From the NCBI GenBank assembly GCA_023434535.1, contig JAEYSR010000105.1:1-18983 (forward strand): a DNA stretch of 18,983 bases, written 5' to 3'. The position numbers and the translations under genes are program-made. Below are positions 1 to 7,111 of this stretch, in pieces (within the stretch, counting starts at the first letter, position 1; each line of letters opens with the position of its first letter). Below the pieces are notes generated by a model. That model saw only the letters and a program-made list of their open reading frames with translations. It did not search any database and had not been told where the DNA came from. Source of the stretch: Actinomycetes bacterium (GTDB lineage Bacteria; Actinomycetota; Acidimicrobiia; Acidimicrobiales; Microtrichaceae).

Positions 1-10
1 CGGATCGACA

Positions 11-39
11 TCTGTTTGTAACAGACCACGGATCGTGGT
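11..39. promoter_or_regulatory. Two abutting perfect dyads upstream of the NlpC/P60 gene
   Basis: TCTGTT-TGT-AACAGA (11-25) is a perfect 6-3-6 inverted repeat. It shares its last base with a second perfect 6-3-6 inverted repeat, ACCACG-GAT-CGTGGT (25-39). They lie 17 nt upstream of the preferred ATG. As DNA they could be two operator dyads; as RNA they would be two tandem small hairpins. The TGTAAC stretch is reminiscent of MtrA boxes, which in Actinobacteria control cell-wall hydrolase genes, but only one such half-site is visible. The window edge cuts off whatever lies upstream. Confidence 0.45.
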
Positions 40-55
40 TGACTTTGCGACCGTC

Positions 56-1246
56 ATGCTCCGTTCCCGCCGCCGCCTCTCCCGACCCGTCCGCTCCGTC
101 GCCGTCCTCGCCACTCTGGCCCTCGTCGTCGGCGCCGGTCTGACCGGCACCGCCAGCGCGCAGGACGTGGAGGGCCAGCGGGCCAAGGTGCAGCGCCTGG
201 CGGCGGAGATGGATCGCCTCGAGGCCAAGGCCTCGGCGCTCGACGAGCAGTACCTCCAGACCCAGCTCGCGCTCGGCAAGGCACAGGACGAGCTGAAGAA
301 GAACACCGACGCCGTGGCCGACGCCAAGGCCCGGATGGACGAGGCCAAGGCGCAGGCCAGCAGCTACATCGTGAGCGCCTACATGAGCGCCGGTTCGGAC
401 GTGGCCGGCCTCGGCGTCGGCGACCCGAACTCCGCCGTCAACGAGAAGGTCCTGCTCGAGACGCTCCACGGCGACAGGGAGCAGGTGGCCGACGGGCTCC
501 GGGCGGCCCAGATGGACCTCGACGACCGCACCGCCGAGCTCGAGGCGTCCTCCAAGTCCCTCGAGGACCGCAAGGCCGAGCAGGCCTCGGTCAAGTCGGA
601 GCTGGAGTCGAGCGTCTCCGCTCAGAAGGACCTGCTCGACGGGGCCAACGCCGAGCTCAAGCAGGCCATCGCCGCCGAGCAGGAGCGCCAGGCCCAGGAG
701 GCGGCGGCCAAGGCCGCCGCCGAGGCCCAGGCCCGCCAGGCCGCAGCGGCCGCTGCGGCTCAGACCACGACCACAGCTCGGACCGCCGCCGGCCGCACGG
801 CAGCTGCCCCGGCCGCCGCTCCCGCGGCACCCAAGACGTCCAAGCCCGCCGCACCGGCGCCGGCGCCGTCACTTCCGGTCGCTCCCGTCGGCAGCGGGGC
901 GGGCGCAGCGATCGCCGCGGCGCAGTCGGTGATGGGCACGCCGTACAAGTGGGCCGGCGCCAGCCCGTCGACCGGCTTCGACTGCTCCGGTCTGACCATG
1001 TGGGCATGGGCCCGTGCCGGCAAGAGCCTGCCGCACTCGTCGTCGGCCCAGTACGCCGCCACCCAGCGGATCTCCCTCGACCAGCTGCAGCCGGGCGATC
1101 TGGTGTTCTTCAACAACCCGATCTCCCACGTCGGCCTGTACATCGGCGGCGGTCAGATGATCCACTCGCCCCACACCGGCGACGTGGTGAAGGTGGCGCC
1201 GATCTCCCGCATGGGCTCGGTCGTGCGGGCCGGTCGCGTCGCCTGA
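56..1246 (+). CDS. Exported NlpC/P60 (peptidase C40) peptidoglycan endopeptidase with N-terminal coiled coil
   Basis: Predicted secreted cell-wall hydrolase that cleaves peptide stems of peptidoglycan outside the cytoplasm, like RipA/CwlO-type DL-endopeptidases. From the ATG at 56 it has 396 residues. An Arg-rich n-region, a hydrophobic stretch and a TASA-QD signal-peptidase site lie near residue 35. A long Glu/Lys/Ala-rich coiled coil follows (about 45-220), then an Ala/Pro/Thr low-complexity linker (about 220-280, with TTTT at 237-240). The C-terminal NlpC/P60 domain carries Cys310 in FDCSG, His358 in ISHVGLY and His370 in MIHSPH, the expected Cys-His-His set. An in-frame GTG at 35 would add seven residues, but it sits inside a hairpin and weakens the signal-peptide start, so the ATG was preferred. 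Neither start has a clear Shine-Dalgarno sequence. The coiled coil probably autoregulates or recruits the catalytic domain, by analogy with CwlO/RipA-type proteins. Confidence 0.93.
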   Translation: MLRSRRRLSRPVRSVAVLATLALVVGAGLTGTASAQDVEGQRAKVQRLAAEMDRLEAKASALDEQYLQTQLALGKAQDELKKNTDAVADAKARMDEAKAQASSYIVSAYMSAGSDVAGLGVGDPNSAVNEKVLLETLHGDREQVADGLRAAQMDLDDRTAELEASSKSLEDRKAEQASVKSELESSVSAQKDLLDGANAELKQAIAAEQERQAQEAAAKAAAEAQARQAAAAAAAQTTTTARTAAGRTAAAPAAAPAAPKTSKPAAPAPAPSLPVAPVGSGAGAAIAAAQSVMGTPYKWAGASPSTGFDCSGLTMWAWARAGKSLPHSSSAQYAATQRISLDQLQPGDLVFFNNPISHVGLYIGGGQMIHSPHTGDVVKVAPISRMGSVVRAGRVA

Positions 1247-1258
1247 CGGACCAATCCG

Positions 1259-1283
1259 CCGCGCTCCCCGTCGTCGGGCGCGG
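1259..1283. terminator. Possible hairpin terminator between convergent genes
   Basis: CCGCG-(CTC bulge)-CCCG, tetraloop TCGT, CGGG-CGCGG gives a 9-bp GC stem with a 3-nt bulge, 12 nt after the NlpC/P60 stop. There is no T-tract. A short tandem duplication, TGAGCGC twice (1284-1297), follows. The region lies between two convergent genes, so termination from either side is plausible but unproven. Confidence 0.35.
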
Positions 1284-1341
1284 TGAGCGCTGAGCGCTGC
1301 TCTGCGACGTCGGTTGCACCGAGAGCACCCGGTGCCGGGCG

Positions 1342-2280
1342 TCAGGTCCCGGCCAGCCGATCGATCAACGGGGCCAGGTCGTCGAGGGACGAGGCCGACA
1401 GACCGATCGAGCTGAGGCCGAAGCGGTCCCGGCGCTCCTGCAGGTCCTCGGCGATCTCGTCGATGGTCCCGCACAGGGCGTGCGGTGAGCCCGCCGCCTG
1501 CTCGGGCGTCATCCCGAACCCGCCGGCGAGCGCGTCGAACATGGCCTGACGGTCGTCGGTGACGATGGCCAGGTGGATGCGCGTGCCCAGCTCGATCCCG
1601 TCGAAGCGGTCGCCGGCGGCGTCGCGGATCCAGCCGATCTTCTGCTCCGTCGACTCGGGCGTGGCGGTGGGGCCGGCGCGGTGGTCGATCACCCCGGCGG
1701 TGAGCGACGGGTTGAGGTTGATCACGTCCGCATGGCGACCGGCGACCTCCAGGACCTTGCGGCCGCCGCCGCCGATGACGATCGGCGGATGCGGTCGCTG
1801 GGCCGGGAGCGGGCTGCCGACCAGGCCGTCGACGTCGTAGAAGCGGCCGTGGTGGGTGACCGGCTCACCGGACCACAGGGCGGTGATGATCGCCAGCGCC
1901 TCCTCGAGCCGCTCGATGCGGACCGACGGGGGGTCGAGCGGGATGCCGGTCGACTCGTAGTCGGTGGTCATCCACCCGGCGCCGAGACCGAACTCGAGCC
2001 GGCCGCCGCTGAGCCGGTCGACGGTCGCCGCCTCCTTGGCCAGGACGGCGGGGTGGCGGTAGTCGTTGGAGAACACGAGCGTCCCGACCCGCAACGTGGT
2101 CGTGGCGTCGGCCGCGGCCATGAGGGCGGCGATCGGGGCGAGCTGGTCGTCGAGGTGGTCCGCCACCGTGAGGACGCTCACACCGATGTCCTCCGCCTTG
2201 CGGGCCAGGGGGATCAGGTCCTCGGGCTGCTCCATGTGGGAGGCCTGGAGGGTGAAGCGGAACGGGCGGGGGCCGGGCAC
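1342..2280 (-). CDS. LLM-class (luciferase-like) F420-dependent oxidoreductase
   Basis: A 312-residue (beta/alpha)8 luciferase-like monooxygenase-family protein, probably a cytoplasmic flavin- or F420-dependent oxidoreductase with unknown substrate. Supporting motifs are the N-terminal RPFRFTLQAS strand, VADHL near residues 39-43, LRVGTLVFSNDYRHP (63-77), the GRLEFGLGAGW block (93-103) and PIVIGGGG (166-173). The RPFRF start and overall length resemble the MSMEG_2516-type F420 subfamily; that subfamily call is from memory and less certain. The start is taken as GTG at 2280: 8 nt upstream on the minus strand lies TACCCT, a TANNNT -10 box placed for leaderless transcription, and the next in-frame ATG would cut into the first beta strand. 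It is divergent from the dienelactone-hydrolase-like gene. The frame remains open antisense for several kb upstream, which is a high-GC artefact. Confidence 0.9.
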   Translation of the reverse strand: MPGPRPFRFTLQASHMEQPEDLIPLARKAEDIGVSVLTVADHLDDQLAPIAALMAAADATTTLRVGTLVFSNDYRHPAVLAKEAATVDRLSGGRLEFGLGAGWMTTDYESTGIPLDPPSVRIERLEEALAIITALWSGEPVTHHGRFYDVDGLVGSPLPAQRPHPPIVIGGGGRKVLEVAGRHADVINLNPSLTAGVIDHRAGPTATPESTEQKIGWIRDAAGDRFDGIELGTRIHLAIVTDDRQAMFDALAGGFGMTPEQAAGSPHALCGTIDEIAEDLQERRDRFGLSSIGLSASSLDDLAPLIDRLAGT

Positions 2281-2288
2281 GGCACCGG

Positions 2289-2294
2289 AGGGTA
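2289..2294 (-). promoter_or_regulatory. -10 box (TACCCT) of a leaderless promoter for the LLM oxidoreductase
   Basis: Read on the minus strand, TACCCT fits TANNNT and is followed by 8 nt and the GTG start, the geometry of leaderless transcription in Actinobacteria. No -35 hexamer or Shine-Dalgarno is visible. Confidence 0.5.
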
Positions 2295-2309
2295 GTGCCG
2301 GGGTTCCGG

Positions 2310-2315
2310 TACGGT
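2310..2315 (+). promoter_or_regulatory. -10 box (TACGGT) of a leaderless promoter for the dienelactone-hydrolase-like gene
   Basis: TACGGT fits TANNNT and ends 7 nt before the GTG start at 2323. It sits 15 nt from the opposing -10 box, so the two promoters overlap in footprint and may compete or share a regulator. Confidence 0.5.
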
Positions 2316-2322
2316 TCGGCCC

Positions 2323-3135
2323 GTGACGAACGACACCGACGACGTGGTCATCGACGGCTTCACCACCGAGCGGTTCACGTTCGCCGGCACCACGCGCCGC
2401 GTGTTCGTCGCCGGCGAGGGGCCAGCGGTCATCGTCATCGAGGAGCTGCCCGGCATCACCCCGGCGGTGATCGCCTTCGCCCGCCGGGTCGTCGACGCCG
2501 GCTTCACGGTGTTCATGCCGGAGATGTTCGGGGTGACGGGGGCCGAGGCGACGCCGGCCCTGCTGGTGAGGGCCACGGTGCCGGCGTGCGTGTCCAAGGA
2601 GTTCAAGGCGTTCGCCATGCGGACGACCCCGCCGGCGATCGACTGGCTCCGGGCCCTGGCGCGCGACGCCCACGAGCGCTGCGGCGGCCCCGGGGTCGGG
2701 GCGGTCGGGATGTGCTTCACCGGTGGCTTCGCCCTGGCGATGGCGACCGAGCCGGAGATGCTGGCCCCCGTGCTCAGCCAGCCCTCCCTGCCGATCGGGG
2801 GCAAGAAGCGGGGCGCCGACCTCGGCCTGTCGGACCGGGACCTCCTCGCCGTCAAGGAGCGGGTCGAGAACGACGACATCTGCGTGCTCGGCCTGCGCTT
2901 CACCGGCGACAAGCTCGTGCCCGCAGCGCGGTTCGCGTCGCTGCGCCGGGAGCTGGGGGACAACTTCATCGGGGTGGAGATCGACTCCTCGCCCGGCAAC
3001 CCGTGGGGTCACCGCAAGGCAGCGCACTCGGTCCTGACGGAGGACCTGATCGACGAGCCGGGCCAGCCGACGCGGCAGGCCCTGGACCAGGTGCTGCAGT
3101 TCTTCGCCGACCGTCTGCTCGTCCCGTCCGGCTGA
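2323..3135 (+). CDS. Dienelactone hydrolase family protein (alpha/beta hydrolase)
   Basis: A 270-residue cytoplasmic alpha/beta hydrolase of the dienelactone hydrolase type; the true substrate is unknown. The nucleophile elbow is VGMCFTGGFAL with Cys131, a Cys nucleophile as in dienelactone hydrolases rather than Ser. Asp196 (FTGDKLVP) and His235 (RKAAHSVL) are in the right order and spacing for the other triad members. Glu40/Glu41 in IEELPGI matches the family's conserved Glu after the first strands. The GTG at 2323 was chosen because a TACGGT -10 box precedes it by 7 nt and there is no Shine-Dalgarno. The gene is divergent from the LLM oxidoreductase, so the pair could act in one catabolic step, which is inference. 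Length is slightly above the usual 230-250 residues. Confidence 0.88.
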   Translation: MTNDTDDVVIDGFTTERFTFAGTTRRVFVAGEGPAVIVIEELPGITPAVIAFARRVVDAGFTVFMPEMFGVTGAEATPALLVRATVPACVSKEFKAFAMRTTPPAIDWLRALARDAHERCGGPGVGAVGMCFTGGFALAMATEPEMLAPVLSQPSLPIGGKKRGADLGLSDRDLLAVKERVENDDICVLGLRFTGDKLVPAARFASLRRELGDNFIGVEIDSSPGNPWGHRKAAHSVLTEDLIDEPGQPTRQALDQVLQFFADRLLVPSG

Positions 3136-3181
3136 CCGAGCGGATCCGGTGACGGCACGGGTGAGGGCCCGGCCCCCGATC

Positions 3182-3198
3182 CGGGCTGTCGGAGCCCG
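3182..3198. promoter_or_regulatory. Hairpin/dyad just upstream of the pcrA -10 box
   Basis: CGGGCT-GTCGG-AGCCCG is a perfect 6-bp stem with a 5-nt loop. It ends 4 nt before the -10 box of the pcrA promoter and starts 46 nt after the preceding stop. It could terminate the upstream gene or act as an operator in the promoter spacer. It does not resemble an actinobacterial LexA box (TCGAAC-N4-GTTCGA). Confidence 0.35.
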
Positions 3199-3202
3199 CA
3201 AG

Positions 3203-3208
3203 TAGGGT
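3203..3208 (+). promoter_or_regulatory. -10 box (TAGGGT) of a leaderless promoter for pcrA
   Basis: TAGGGT is followed by 8 nt and the ATG of the helicase gene. No Shine-Dalgarno is present, consistent with a leaderless mRNA that would carry the whole three-gene unit. Confidence 0.5.
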
Positions 3209-3216
3209 GGGCGCCG

Positions 3217-5442
3217 ATGGACGTCGACGACCTCCTGGAAGGGCTGAACCCGGCCCAGTACGAGGCGGTCACCCACGGCGAGGGGCCGTTGATGGTCGTC
3301 GCCGGCGCCGGGTCGGGCAAGACCCGCGTCCTCACGCACCGGATCGCGCACCTGATCCACGCCCACCGCGTCTCGCCGTTCGAGATCCTCGCGATCACCT
3401 TCACGAACAAGGCCGCAGGGGAGATGAAGGAGCGCATCGGTCGGCTGGTCGGTCCGGTCGCCGACAAGATGTGGGTGTCCACGTTCCACTCGGCGTGCGT
3501 CCGCATCCTCCGTCGTGACGCACAGCTGCTCGGCTACCCGTCCGCGTTCACCATCTACGACCAGGCCGACGCCGTGCGCCTCACCGGCTACGTGCTGCGG
3601 GACCTGAACATCGACCCCAAGCGCTTCCCGCCCCGGTCTGTCCACGCCACCATCTCCGCGGCCAAGAACGACGGGCTGTCCGCCGAGGACTACCTCGAAC
3701 GGGCATCGGTCATCCACGAACGCCGGATCGGCGAGGTGTTCGAGGAGTACCAGGCCCGACTGCGCAAGGCCGGGGCCATGGACTTCGACGACCTCCTGGG
3801 CGTGACCGTCGAGCTGCTGCGCACCGAGCCCCAGGTGCTCGAGCACTACCGGAACCGGTTCGGCAACGTGCTCGTCGACGAGTACCAGGACACCAACCCC
3901 GTGCAGAACGACCTGGTCATGCTGCTGGGCGAGGAGCACCGAAACGTCTGCGTCGTCGGTGACCTCGATCAGTCGATCTATAAGTTTCGAGGAGCGGACA
4001 TGCGCAACCTCCTCGAGTTCGAGACCACGTTCCCCGACGCGACCACCGTGGTGCTCGAGCAGAACTACCGCTCGACCCAGACCATCCTCGACGCGGCCAA
4101 CGCCGTCATCGCCAACAACACGGCCCGCAAGCCCAAGGACCTCTGGACCGACGAGGGTCCGGGCGACCAGATCGTCCGCTTCCAGGGCGAGGACGAGGCC
4201 GAGGAGTCCCAGTGGGTGGCGCACCAGATCTCGTCGCTGCACGACCGCGGGGACATCCGCTGGTCCGACGTCGCCGTCTTCTACCGGACCAACGCGCAGA
4301 GCCGCGTGCTGGAGGAGCAGTTCCTCCGCTCCGGCATCCCGTACCGGGTCGTCGGCGGCCTCCGCTTCTACGACCGGCGTGAGGTGAAGGACGCGATGGC
4401 CTACCTCAAGGCCGTCGTGAACCCGACCGACGAGGTCAGCGTGAAGCGGGTGCTCAACACGCCCAAGCGTGGCGTCGGCGACCAGACGGTGGGTCGCCTC
4501 GACGCGTACGCCCGTGCCCACGAGATGACGTTCATGGACGCGCTGCGTCGTTGGGACGACGCCGGGGCGAGCGCCCGGGCGGCGCGCGGCATCGAGAGCT
4601 TCACGAACCTGATCGACGAGCTCGCGCTGGAGGTGGACAAGGGTCCGGGCCACCTGCTCGAGCAGATCCTGGACCGGTCCGGCTACGCCGCCGAGCTGGA
4701 GGCCGAGAGCACGCTCGAGTCGGAGGGGCGACAGGAGAACCTGGCCGAGCTGGTCGGCATGGCCCGCGAGTACGCGACCGTCGACGAGTTCCTCGAGCAG
4801 GTCTCGCTGGTGGCCGACACCGACCAGCTCCCCGACGGCACCGACCCGGGCGACACCGGCGTGGTGCTCATGACGCTGCACTCCGCAAAAGGCCTGGAGT
4901 TCCCGAACGTGTTCCTCGTGGGCATGGAGGAGGGCGTCTTCCCGCACATGCGCTCGCTGACCGAGCCGGCCGAGCTCGAGGAGGAGCGTCGGCTGGCCTA
5001 CGTCGGCATCACCCGCGCCCGGGAGCGTCTGTTCCTCTCCTACGCGTGGTGCCGGACGCTGCACGGCTCCACCCAGTACAACCCGCCGAGCCGGTTCCTC
5101 GACGAGGTCCCCTCGGAGCTGGTGATCGAGGCCGAGGCCAGCCGCTCCAAGCGGTCGCGGTCCTCGCACCGCTCCGGAGGCTGGGAGTCCACCTCGTGGA
5201 CGCCGTCGGGGCGCGAGCGTCAGATGGAGCGCGCCACCCGGCCCGCGCCGCCCACTCCATCGGGGGCGCACCAGCTGGACTTCCGCGTGGGCGATGATGT
5301 GGAGCACACCAAGTGGGGCGAGGGCGTGATCCTGCACATGGAGGGCCAGGGCGAGAAGACCGAGGCGGTCGTGCGGTTCCCCGACGTCGGGGAGAAGCGC
5401 CTCCTGCTGTCGTGGGCTCCCATCAAGAAGGTCGTCCGCTGA
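3217..5442 (+). CDS. pcrA: ATP-dependent DNA helicase PcrA/UvrD1 (superfamily 1A)
   Basis: A 741-residue 3'-5' DNA helicase of the UvrD/PcrA family, acting in nucleotide-excision repair, transcription-coupled repair and removal of recombinase filaments. All SF1A motifs are visible: the Q-motif region LNPAQYEAV (10-18), Walker A AGAGSGKT (29-36), TFTNKAA (61-67), Walker B DEYQDTN (221-227), motif III DQSIYKFRGAD (251-261), YRS (284-286), motif V TLHSAKGLEF (553-562) and motif VI YVGITRARERL (595-605). A basic Ser-rich linker (640-680) precedes a C-terminal Tudor-like domain (about 686-741, WGEGVILHMEGQGEKTEAVVRF), the PcrA RNA-polymerase-contact domain. The length is normal. It is first gene of a three-gene unit, with a leaderless promoter upstream. 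Codons for motif III are unusually AT-rich. Confidence 0.97.
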   Translation: MDVDDLLEGLNPAQYEAVTHGEGPLMVVAGAGSGKTRVLTHRIAHLIHAHRVSPFEILAITFTNKAAGEMKERIGRLVGPVADKMWVSTFHSACVRILRRDAQLLGYPSAFTIYDQADAVRLTGYVLRDLNIDPKRFPPRSVHATISAAKNDGLSAEDYLERASVIHERRIGEVFEEYQARLRKAGAMDFDDLLGVTVELLRTEPQVLEHYRNRFGNVLVDEYQDTNPVQNDLVMLLGEEHRNVCVVGDLDQSIYKFRGADMRNLLEFETTFPDATTVVLEQNYRSTQTILDAANAVIANNTARKPKDLWTDEGPGDQIVRFQGEDEAEESQWVAHQISSLHDRGDIRWSDVAVFYRTNAQSRVLEEQFLRSGIPYRVVGGLRFYDRREVKDAMAYLKAVVNPTDEVSVKRVLNTPKRGVGDQTVGRLDAYARAHEMTFMDALRRWDDAGASARAARGIESFTNLIDELALEVDKGPGHLLEQILDRSGYAAELEAESTLESEGRQENLAELVGMAREYATVDEFLEQVSLVADTDQLPDGTDPGDTGVVLMTLHSAKGLEFPNVFLVGMEEGVFPHMRSLTEPAELEEERRLAYVGITRARERLFLSYAWCRTLHGSTQYNPPSRFLDEVPSELVIEAEASRSKRSRSSHRSGGWESTSWTPSGRERQMERATRPAPPTPSGAHQLDFRVGDDVEHTKWGEGVILHMEGQGEKTEAVVRFPDVGEKRLLLSWAPIKKVVR

Positions 5443-5443
5443 G

Positions 5444-7111
5444 GTGTCGACCAGGTTCCTGAAGCGGGCGGACCTCGCGCTGCGCCACCACGTGACGCTG
5501 GCCGATCTCGCCGATCGTTGGGTCGACCTCCACGGCGACCGGCTCATGGTGTCCGAGGAGGGCGTCGTCGCTCCCGGCCCCGTGCGCGGCGGTGCGTCCA
5601 GGGGTCGGGTCGACGGCAACGTCCGGGAGCTCACGTACGGCGGTGCCGCCGACCTCGTGGCGCGCTGGTCCGCCGCCATCGCCGCACGGTCCAAGGCCGG
5701 CGAGCCGGTCGTCATCGCCACGCCGAACGGGATCGACCAGTTCCTCCTGTGCCTGGCTGCGGCGCGCGCGGGACGCCTCCCGGCGCCGGTGAACCCGCAG
5801 ATGCGTCCGGCCGAGGTCGACCACGTCATCTCCGACAGCGGGGCCTCTCTCGTCATCCGAGGGGCGACCGAGCTGGCGACGGGGGCGGGCTCGCGGTCGG
5901 CGCCGCGTCCGCCCGTGGAGCCCGATCCCGACGACGTCGCCGCTCTCTTCTACACGTCGGGAACGACCGGGGTCCCGAAGGGGGCGGAGCTCACGCACCG
6001 GGCACTGCTGGGCGGGCTGGCGATCATGGCCGCCACCCCCACCTGGCTCCGCCACGACGAGCTGGTGCTGAGCCTCCCGGTCGCCCACATCATGGGCTTC
6101 GTGTCGGTCCTCGGCCCCACGCTGGCCGGCGTCCCCATGTACTTCCTCCGGCAGTTCCACGCCGACCGCGTCCTCGACGTGATCGAGGAGCGGAGGTCCT
6201 CCGCGTTCATGGGGGTGCCCGCCACCTACCGGCTCCTCGAGCAGGCCGGCGCCGAGTACCGGGACCTCACGTGCGTGCGGATCTGGATGACCGGCGCGGA
6301 CGTGATGCCGGCGCCGCTCGCCCGACGCTTCAAGTCCTACGGCGCGTCGGCGACCCTGCCGCTGATCGGTCCGATCGGCGAGGCGGCGTTCTTCGAGGGC
6401 TACGGCATGGTCGAGACGGGCGGGGGAGTGGTGGCCAAGATCTCCCCTCCGCTCCTCCCTGTCGGCCTGGGCGACTCGCTCGGCGTGACCCTGCCGGGTT
6501 GGAAGGTGCGGGTGGCCGACCACGACGACCAGCCGGTCCGATCCGGCTCGGTGGGTGAGCTGCAGATCAAGGGCCCAGGGATCCTCAAGGGGTACCACGG
6601 CGACGCCGAGGCCTCGTCGCAGGCGCTGACCGACGACGGGTGGCTCCGCACCGGCGACCTGGTGCGGAGTGGGCCCTTCGGGCTGATGTCGTTCCAGGGC
6701 CGCTCCAAGAACGTCATCAAGTCCGGCGGGTACTCGGTCTACGCGGTCGAGGTCGAGGCGGACCTCGAGGAGCACCCCGACGTCCTCGAGTGCGGGGTGG
6801 TCGGGCTCGACGACCCCAAGCTGGGCCAGGTCCCGGTGGCCGCGGTCCGCCTCCGTGATGGCGCCAAGGTCACCCCCGACGCCCTGGTCGCGTGGTCCCG
6901 CGGTCGGATGGCCCGCTACAAGGCGCCGCGTCGCGTGATCGTGGTCGACGACCTGCCGCGGACGGGGACCCGCAAGCTGCGCCGGGACCAGATCGTGCCG
7001 ATCTTCGAACGGGAGACCGCCGAGGCGAAGGCGCCGTCGGTCGCTCCGTCCGGTCGGGCTGCTCGCGGTGGCGGGAAGGGCGACGACCGGTCGAAGAACG
7101 GATCGAGGTGA
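5444..7111 (+). CDS. AMP-forming acyl-CoA synthetase / ligase (ANL superfamily)
   Basis: A 555-residue adenylate-forming enzyme that should activate a carboxylic acid with ATP and join it to CoA; the acid is unknown. Motifs in order: P-loop YTSGTTGVPKG (170-180), LPVAHIMG (211-218), A5 GYGMVETGGG (319-328), A7 DGWLRTGDL (398-406), hinge GRSKNVIKSGGY (419-430), and C-terminal RTGTRKLRR with the probable catalytic Lys511. SGGYSVYAVEVE departs from the usual SGGENIYPxEVE. About 30 residues after the catalytic domain are basic and low-complexity. The GTG start at 5444 begins one nucleotide after the pcrA stop, so translation is probably coupled. The next gene, a thioesterase, overlaps its stop by 4 nt; a ligase and a thioesterase together make functional sense as an acyl-CoA make/hydrolyse pair. 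Confidence 0.92.
   Translation: MSTRFLKRADLALRHHVTLADLADRWVDLHGDRLMVSEEGVVAPGPVRGGASRGRVDGNVRELTYGGAADLVARWSAAIAARSKAGEPVVIATPNGIDQFLLCLAAARAGRLPAPVNPQMRPAEVDHVISDSGASLVIRGATELATGAGSRSAPRPPVEPDPDDVAALFYTSGTTGVPKGAELTHRALLGGLAIMAATPTWLRHDELVLSLPVAHIMGFVSVLGPTLAGVPMYFLRQFHADRVLDVIEERRSSAFMGVPATYRLLEQAGAEYRDLTCVRIWMTGADVMPAPLARRFKSYGASATLPLIGPIGEAAFFEGYGMVETGGGVVAKISPPLLPVGLGDSLGVTLPGWKVRVADHDDQPVRSGSVGELQIKGPGILKGYHGDAEASSQALTDDGWLRTGDLVRSGPFGLMSFQGRSKNVIKSGGYSVYAVEVEADLEEHPDVLECGVVGLDDPKLGQVPVAAVRLRDGAKVTPDALVAWSRGRMARYKAPRRVIVVDDLPRTGTRKLRRDQIVPIFERETAEAKAPSVAPSGRAARGGGKGDDRSKNGSR

Noticed and set aside
2281..5856. Very long antisense open frame continuing upstream of the LLM oxidoreductase (total about 1500 codons)
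   Set aside because: It lies opposite the dienelactone-hydrolase-like and pcrA genes, which have full family motifs. Stop-free antisense frames are expected at this GC content. The antisense product is low-complexity, Arg/Gly/Val/Leu-rich, with no domain.
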